NCBI GenBank assembly: GCA_937927905.1
Contig: CALFWP010000038.1
Coordinates: 1-9,147 of the forward strand
DNA from: an uncultured Neomegalonema sp.
GTDB taxonomy: Bacteria > Pseudomonadota > Alphaproteobacteria > Rhodobacterales > Rhodobacteraceae
Length of the DNA: 9,147 nt
Direction: 5' to 3'
Below, one piece after another: positions 6,181 to 9,147 of this stretch; the first letter of the stretch is position 1; each line of letters opens with the position of its first letter. The position numbers and the translations under genes are program-made. Below the pieces are notes generated by a model. The model was not told the origin of the DNA and did not search any database. It worked only from the letters and a program-made list of their open reading frames with translations.

Positions 6181-7743
6181 ATGCCAGAGACAACCACAGC
6201 GGCCCCGCGCCGACGTCGCGCCGGAGGGCGCTCGGGAAACACGCGCGGGCGCGGGCCCGCCATTGTTCAACCCTCGTGGCACCTGCCGGAATATCTCGAC
6301 AATCCCGTAGAGCCGCTGACGCAGGAGGGTGTCGAAAAAGTTCATGATGCCGCGATGCGCATATTGGAAGAAATCGGTATCGAATTTCTGCACGAAGATG
6401 CGGTCACCCTGCTGCGCAAAGAAGGCTGTACGATACAGCCGGACGGTGTGACCGTGCGCATGAGCCGTGATTTCGTGATGGAGAAAATTGCGACTTGTCC
6501 CGAGCGCTTTACCATCACGCCCCGGAATCCGGACAAAACAATCGAGATCGGCGGCACCCGTGCCGTGTTCGGACAGGTGGGATCGCCGCCGAACTATTCC
6601 AACCTTGATGAAGGCCGGCAGACCGGTAATTTCAAAGCGTTTTCGGACCTGATCAAGTTTACCCAGTATTTTGACTGTATCCATTTTCAATCCGGCTATC
6701 CTGTTGAGCCGATTGATATTCATGCCTCGGTCCGGCATCTCGATTGCATCCGCGAAAAGATGGTGCTGTCCGATAAAGTCACCCATGCGTATTCCCTCGG
6801 CGTAGAGCGCATGGTCGACTCGATGGAGCTGGTGCGGATTGCCGCCCAGATCAGCGATGACGAATTTGAAGCTGCGCCGCGCATGTTCACCAACATCAAT
6901 TCTACCTCGCCGCTGAAACATGACTGGCCGATGCTGGACGGAGCGATGCGGATGGCGGCGCGGAATCAGCCTACGGTGGTGTCGCCCTTTACACTTGCCG
7001 GAGCCATGGCACCGGTGACGCTGGCCGGAGCCATTGCGCAGCAAACGGCGGAGGGCCTTGCCTGTATTGCGCTGTTGCAATGTGTGCGGCCCGGCTCGCC
7101 GGCTGTCTATGGGTCCTTTACGTCGAATGTGGATATGAAGACCGGTGCTCCGGCTTTCGGCACGCCGGAATATGTCCGTGCGACCCAGATGTCGGGGCAA
7201 ATGGCGCGGTTTTACAAGCTGCCGCTGCGGGCTTCGAATGCCTGTGCCGCGAATTTTCCTGATGCACAGGCGGCGTGGGAGAGCAGCAATTCCCTTTGGG
7301 CCTGCACCACCGGCGGCGTGAATATGATCTATCATTCAGCGGGCTGGCTGGAGGGCGGGCTGTGTGCGTCTTATGAGAAATTCATGATGGATTGTGAGAT
7401 GCTGCAACAGATGCAGCATTACCTGAAACCGGTCGGCGTCACCGATGCCGATTGTGCCGTGGCCGCGATTGAAGATGTCGGTGCAGGCGGGCATTTCTTC
7501 GGCACGCCTCATACGCAGGAACGCTATGAAACAGCGTTCTATTCGCCCTTCCTGTCAGACTGGTCGAATTTCGAGAACTGGCGCGATAATGGCGGTGTCA
7601 AGACTGAAGAGCGTGCGAATAAAATGTGGAAGCAGATCCTGGACGAGTTTGAACCGGCCCCGATGGATCAGGCGGTGGTCGAGGAAATGGATGCCTTTGT
7701 CGCCAAGCGCAAAGAAGAGGGCGGCGCACCGACCGATTTTTGA
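6181..7743 (+). CDS. MttB-superfamily (COG5598) methyltransferase, non-pyrrolysine type
   Basis: The 520-residue product belongs to the trimethylamine:corrinoid methyltransferase superfamily. Visible hallmarks are an EGVEKVHDAAMRILEEIGIEF opening helix (about 49-69), FTLAGAMAPVTLAGAIAQQTAE (270-291), and the late GAGGHFFGTPHTQERY block (434-449). Family members pass a methyl group from a quaternary or tertiary amine to a cobalamin protein. No in-frame TAG occurs, so unlike true archaeal MttB it carries no pyrrolysine; relatives of this kind include MtgB, which uses glycine betaine. The substrate here is unknown. Residues 10-25 are very Arg/Gly-rich (RRRR, then GNTRGRG) and probably disordered. 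I chose ATG 6181 because the family-like sequence begins shortly after; its ribosome site (GGAA, 6170-6173) is modest. No corrinoid protein or reductive activator is in view. The gene is divergent from the lipoprotein gene and convergent with pyrG. Confidence 0.9.
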   Translation: MPETTTAAPRRRRAGGRSGNTRGRGPAIVQPSWHLPEYLDNPVEPLTQEGVEKVHDAAMRILEEIGIEFLHEDAVTLLRKEGCTIQPDGVTVRMSRDFVMEKIATCPERFTITPRNPDKTIEIGGTRAVFGQVGSPPNYSNLDEGRQTGNFKAFSDLIKFTQYFDCIHFQSGYPVEPIDIHASVRHLDCIREKMVLSDKVTHAYSLGVERMVDSMELVRIAAQISDDEFEAAPRMFTNINSTSPLKHDWPMLDGAMRMAARNQPTVVSPFTLAGAMAPVTLAGAIAQQTAEGLACIALLQCVRPGSPAVYGSFTSNVDMKTGAPAFGTPEYVRATQMSGQMARFYKLPLRASNACAANFPDAQAAWESSNSLWACTTGGVNMIYHSAGWLEGGLCASYEKFMMDCEMLQQMQHYLKPVGVTDADCAVAAIEDVGAGGHFFGTPHTQERYETAFYSPFLSDWSNFENWRDNGGVKTEERANKMWKQILDEFEPAPMDQAVVEEMDAFVAKRKEEGGAPTDF

Positions 7744-7796
7744 TGGGATAGTGCGTGATCGGCTGAAGTGCAGGGCCTTATAAGTCACATGACGGC

Positions 7797-7818
7797 CCCG
7801 GGGCGTTGCAGCCCCGGG
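7797..7818. terminator. GC-rich hairpin between convergent genes, probable shared terminator
   Basis: CCCGGGGC (7797-7804) pairs perfectly with GCCCCGGG (7811-7818) around a 6-base loop (GTTGCA). It lies 53 bases past the methyltransferase stop and 8 bases past the pyrG stop, so it sits just where both transcripts should end. The plus-strand side is followed by TTGTTCATTC, only mildly T-rich; the minus-strand side has no T run. It may end transcription in both directions or chiefly stop read-through and stabilise 3' ends. The rest of 7744-7826 shows no gene. Confidence 0.6.
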
Positions 7819-7826
7819 TTGTTCAT

Positions 7827-9147
7827 TCAAACCAACCGGCTTTGCGCCACCGCCGCTTTTACAAAGCCCTCGAATATCGGATGTGCGTCAAAGGGTTTGG
7901 ACTTTAATTCGGGATGGAATTGTACGCCGATAAACCACGGGTGACCTTCGATTTCGACAATCTCCGGCAGTTTGCCGTCGGGGGACAGGCCCGAGAATGT
8001 CAGCCCGCAATTTTCCAGCTTTTCGCGGTAGGTGATATCGACCTCATAGCGATGGCGGTGGCGTTCGCTGATCGAGGGGGTGCCGTAAATCTCTTCGATT
8101 TTCGATCCTGCTTTGAGGGTCGCGTCATAGGCCCCGAGGCGCATGGTCCCGCCCTTGTCGTCATGGGCGGTGCGCTTGATGGTGCGGTTGCCCTCGGTCC
8201 ATTCCTTCATGTGATAGACGATGTGGTCAAAGCGCTGTCCGCCGGTTTCCGCATCGAATTCCTCCGATCCGGCTTTTTTCAATCCGGCAAGATTCCGTGC
8301 CGCCTCGATCACCGCCATTTGCATTCCGAGGCAGATGCCGAGATAGGGGATTTTGTGCTCGCGGGCATATTGAGCGGCCTTCATCTTGCCCTCGGTGCCG
8401 CGCTCGCCGAAGCCGCCGGGAACGAGGATGGCATGAAACCCCTCCAGGTAAGGGGACGGGTCGCCGTGTTCAAAGACTTCCGCGTCCAGCCATTCGGCCT
8501 TGACCGTGACGCGGTTGGCAATGCCGCCATGGGTCAGGGCTTCGCGGATGGATTTATAGGCATCCTCCAGTTGGGTATACTTGCCGACCACGGCCACGCG
8601 CACAGTGCCCTCGGGGTTCTCGATCCGGTCGAACACATCCCGCCAGACCCGCAGGTCAGGGCGCGGAGCCGGTGCGATGGTAAAGGCGTCCAGCACCGCC
8701 TGGTCCAATCCGACGCCGTGAAACGCCAGCGGTGCCTCGTAAATCGAGGCAAGGTCATAGGCGGGGATCACGGCTTCCTTGCGTACGTTACAAAAGAGGG
8801 CGATTTTGTTCCGCTCGCCTTCGGGGATTTCATGCTCGGCACGGCAGACCAGCACATCGGGCGCAATGCCGATGGCGCGCAGTTCCTTGACCGAGTGTTG
8901 GGTCGGCTTGGTTTTCAATTCGCCTGATGCCGCCAGATAAGGGATCAGGGTCAGGTGCATGAAAATGCACTGGCCGCGCGGCTTGTCCTGCGAAAATTGC
9001 CGGATCGCTTCAAAGAAGGGCAGGGCCTCGATATCGCCGACTGTGCCGCCGATCTCGCACAGCATAAAGTCAACCTCATCCTCACCGATGCTGATGAAGT
9101 CTTTGATTTCATTGGTGACGTGCGGAATAACCTGGATGGTTTTGCCG
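7827..9147 (-). CDS. pyrG: CTP synthase, C-terminal 439 residues (5' end beyond window)
   Basis: CTP synthase makes CTP from UTP, ATP and glutamine, the last step of pyrimidine nucleotide synthesis. The reading frame is open to the right edge, where the family sequence GKTIQVIPHVTNEIK is already visible; about 105 N-terminal residues, including the ATP-binding P-loop, lie outside. The visible part holds the rest of the synthetase domain (CEIGGTVGDIE, HLTLIPYLAASGELKTKPTQHSV) and a complete class I glutamine amidotransferase domain. The latter has the oxyanion PGGFGERG, the nucleophile Cys in GICLGMQ (codon 8333-8331) and the His-Glu pair of VQFHPE. Nothing is broken and length is as expected. 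It is the downstream end of its transcription unit, convergent with the methyltransferase gene. Confidence 0.97.
   Translation of the reverse strand, partial: GKTIQVIPHVTNEIKDFISIGEDEVDFMLCEIGGTVGDIEALPFFEAIRQFSQDKPRGQCIFMHLTLIPYLAASGELKTKPTQHSVKELRAIGIAPDVLVCRAEHEIPEGERNKIALFCNVRKEAVIPAYDLASIYEAPLAFHGVGLDQAVLDAFTIAPAPRPDLRVWRDVFDRIENPEGTVRVAVVGKYTQLEDAYKSIREALTHGGIANRVTVKAEWLDAEVFEHGDPSPYLEGFHAILVPGGFGERGTEGKMKAAQYAREHKIPYLGICLGMQMAVIEAARNLAGLKKAGSEEFDAETGGQRFDHIVYHMKEWTEGNRTIKRTAHDDKGGTMRLGAYDATLKAGSKIEEIYGTPSISERHRHRYEVDITYREKLENCGLTFSGLSPDGKLPEIVEIEGHPWFIGVQFHPELKSKPFDAHPIFEGFVKAAVAQSRLV

Noticed and set aside
1829..7175. Recurring CCGGAATAT words across the window (near 1828, 3361, 6169, 6287 and 7165), considered as a dispersed repeat
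   Set aside because: Most copies encode Pro-Glu-Tyr in frame within unrelated genes and have no shared flanks, so codon use explains them.
6037..7335. 432-codon open frame on the minus strand opposite the methyltransferase gene
   Set aside because: The translation is rich in Arg, His and Gly with no recognisable domain, as expected for the complement of a GC-biased gene; the plus-strand protein has clear family motifs.
7914..8927. 337-codon open frame on the plus strand inside pyrG
   Set aside because: It lies entirely opposite CTP synthase, whose catalytic motifs are all intact, and its own translation shows no family signature.

Overview
The window looks like a piece of an alphaproteobacterial chromosome. 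The basis is the style of the CTP synthase and GTP cyclohydrolase I proteins, moderately high GC with AT-rich intergenic gaps, and an MttB-superfamily methyltransferase without pyrrolysine, a type common in marine Alphaproteobacteria. This assignment is inference; no rRNA or tRNA is present to settle it. I see no transposase, integrase, CRISPR array, tRNA or phage gene.

Layout, left to right. (1) 1-1085, minus: the N-terminal 361 residues of a hydantoinase/oxoprolinase (HyuA) family protein that runs off the left edge. (2) 1182-3023, plus: an NhaP-type (CPA1) cation/proton antiporter with a cytoplasmic TrkA-N-like domain. Its stop overlaps by four bases (ATGA) the start of (3) 3020-3688, plus: a HAD hydrolase of the phosphoglycolate phosphatase type. 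(4) 3765-4352, minus: GTP cyclohydrolase I (folE), convergent with the HAD gene and about 110 bp downstream of (5) 4461-5963, minus: a 500-residue proline-rich predicted lipoprotein with an unrecognised compact C-terminal region. (6) 6181-7743, plus: an MttB-superfamily methyltransferase, divergent from the lipoprotein gene across a 217-bp AT-rich region. (7) 7827-9147, minus: the C-terminal 439 residues of CTP synthase (pyrG), convergent with the methyltransferase gene across a strong GC-rich hairpin.

The genes do not form one pathway. They fall into short transcription units: hyuA-like alone here, antiporter plus HAD, lipoprotein perhaps plus folE, methyltransferase alone, pyrG. folE and pyrG are housekeeping (pterin/folate and CTP synthesis). 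The HyuA-like and MttB-like proteins suggest catabolism of small nitrogen compounds (cyclic amides, methylated amines or betaines), but neither has a partner gene in view.

The most interesting points are the following. The lipoprotein/methyltransferase intergenic region holds a 9-of-10 match to the FNR/FixK-type box TTGAT-N4-ATCAA, which would fit oxygen control of an oxygen-sensitive corrinoid-type methyl transfer. The methyltransferase has no pyrrolysine codon and no corrinoid protein beside it. The lipoprotein's C-terminal region matches no family I recognise. I found no clear evidence of a wholly new multi-gene system.
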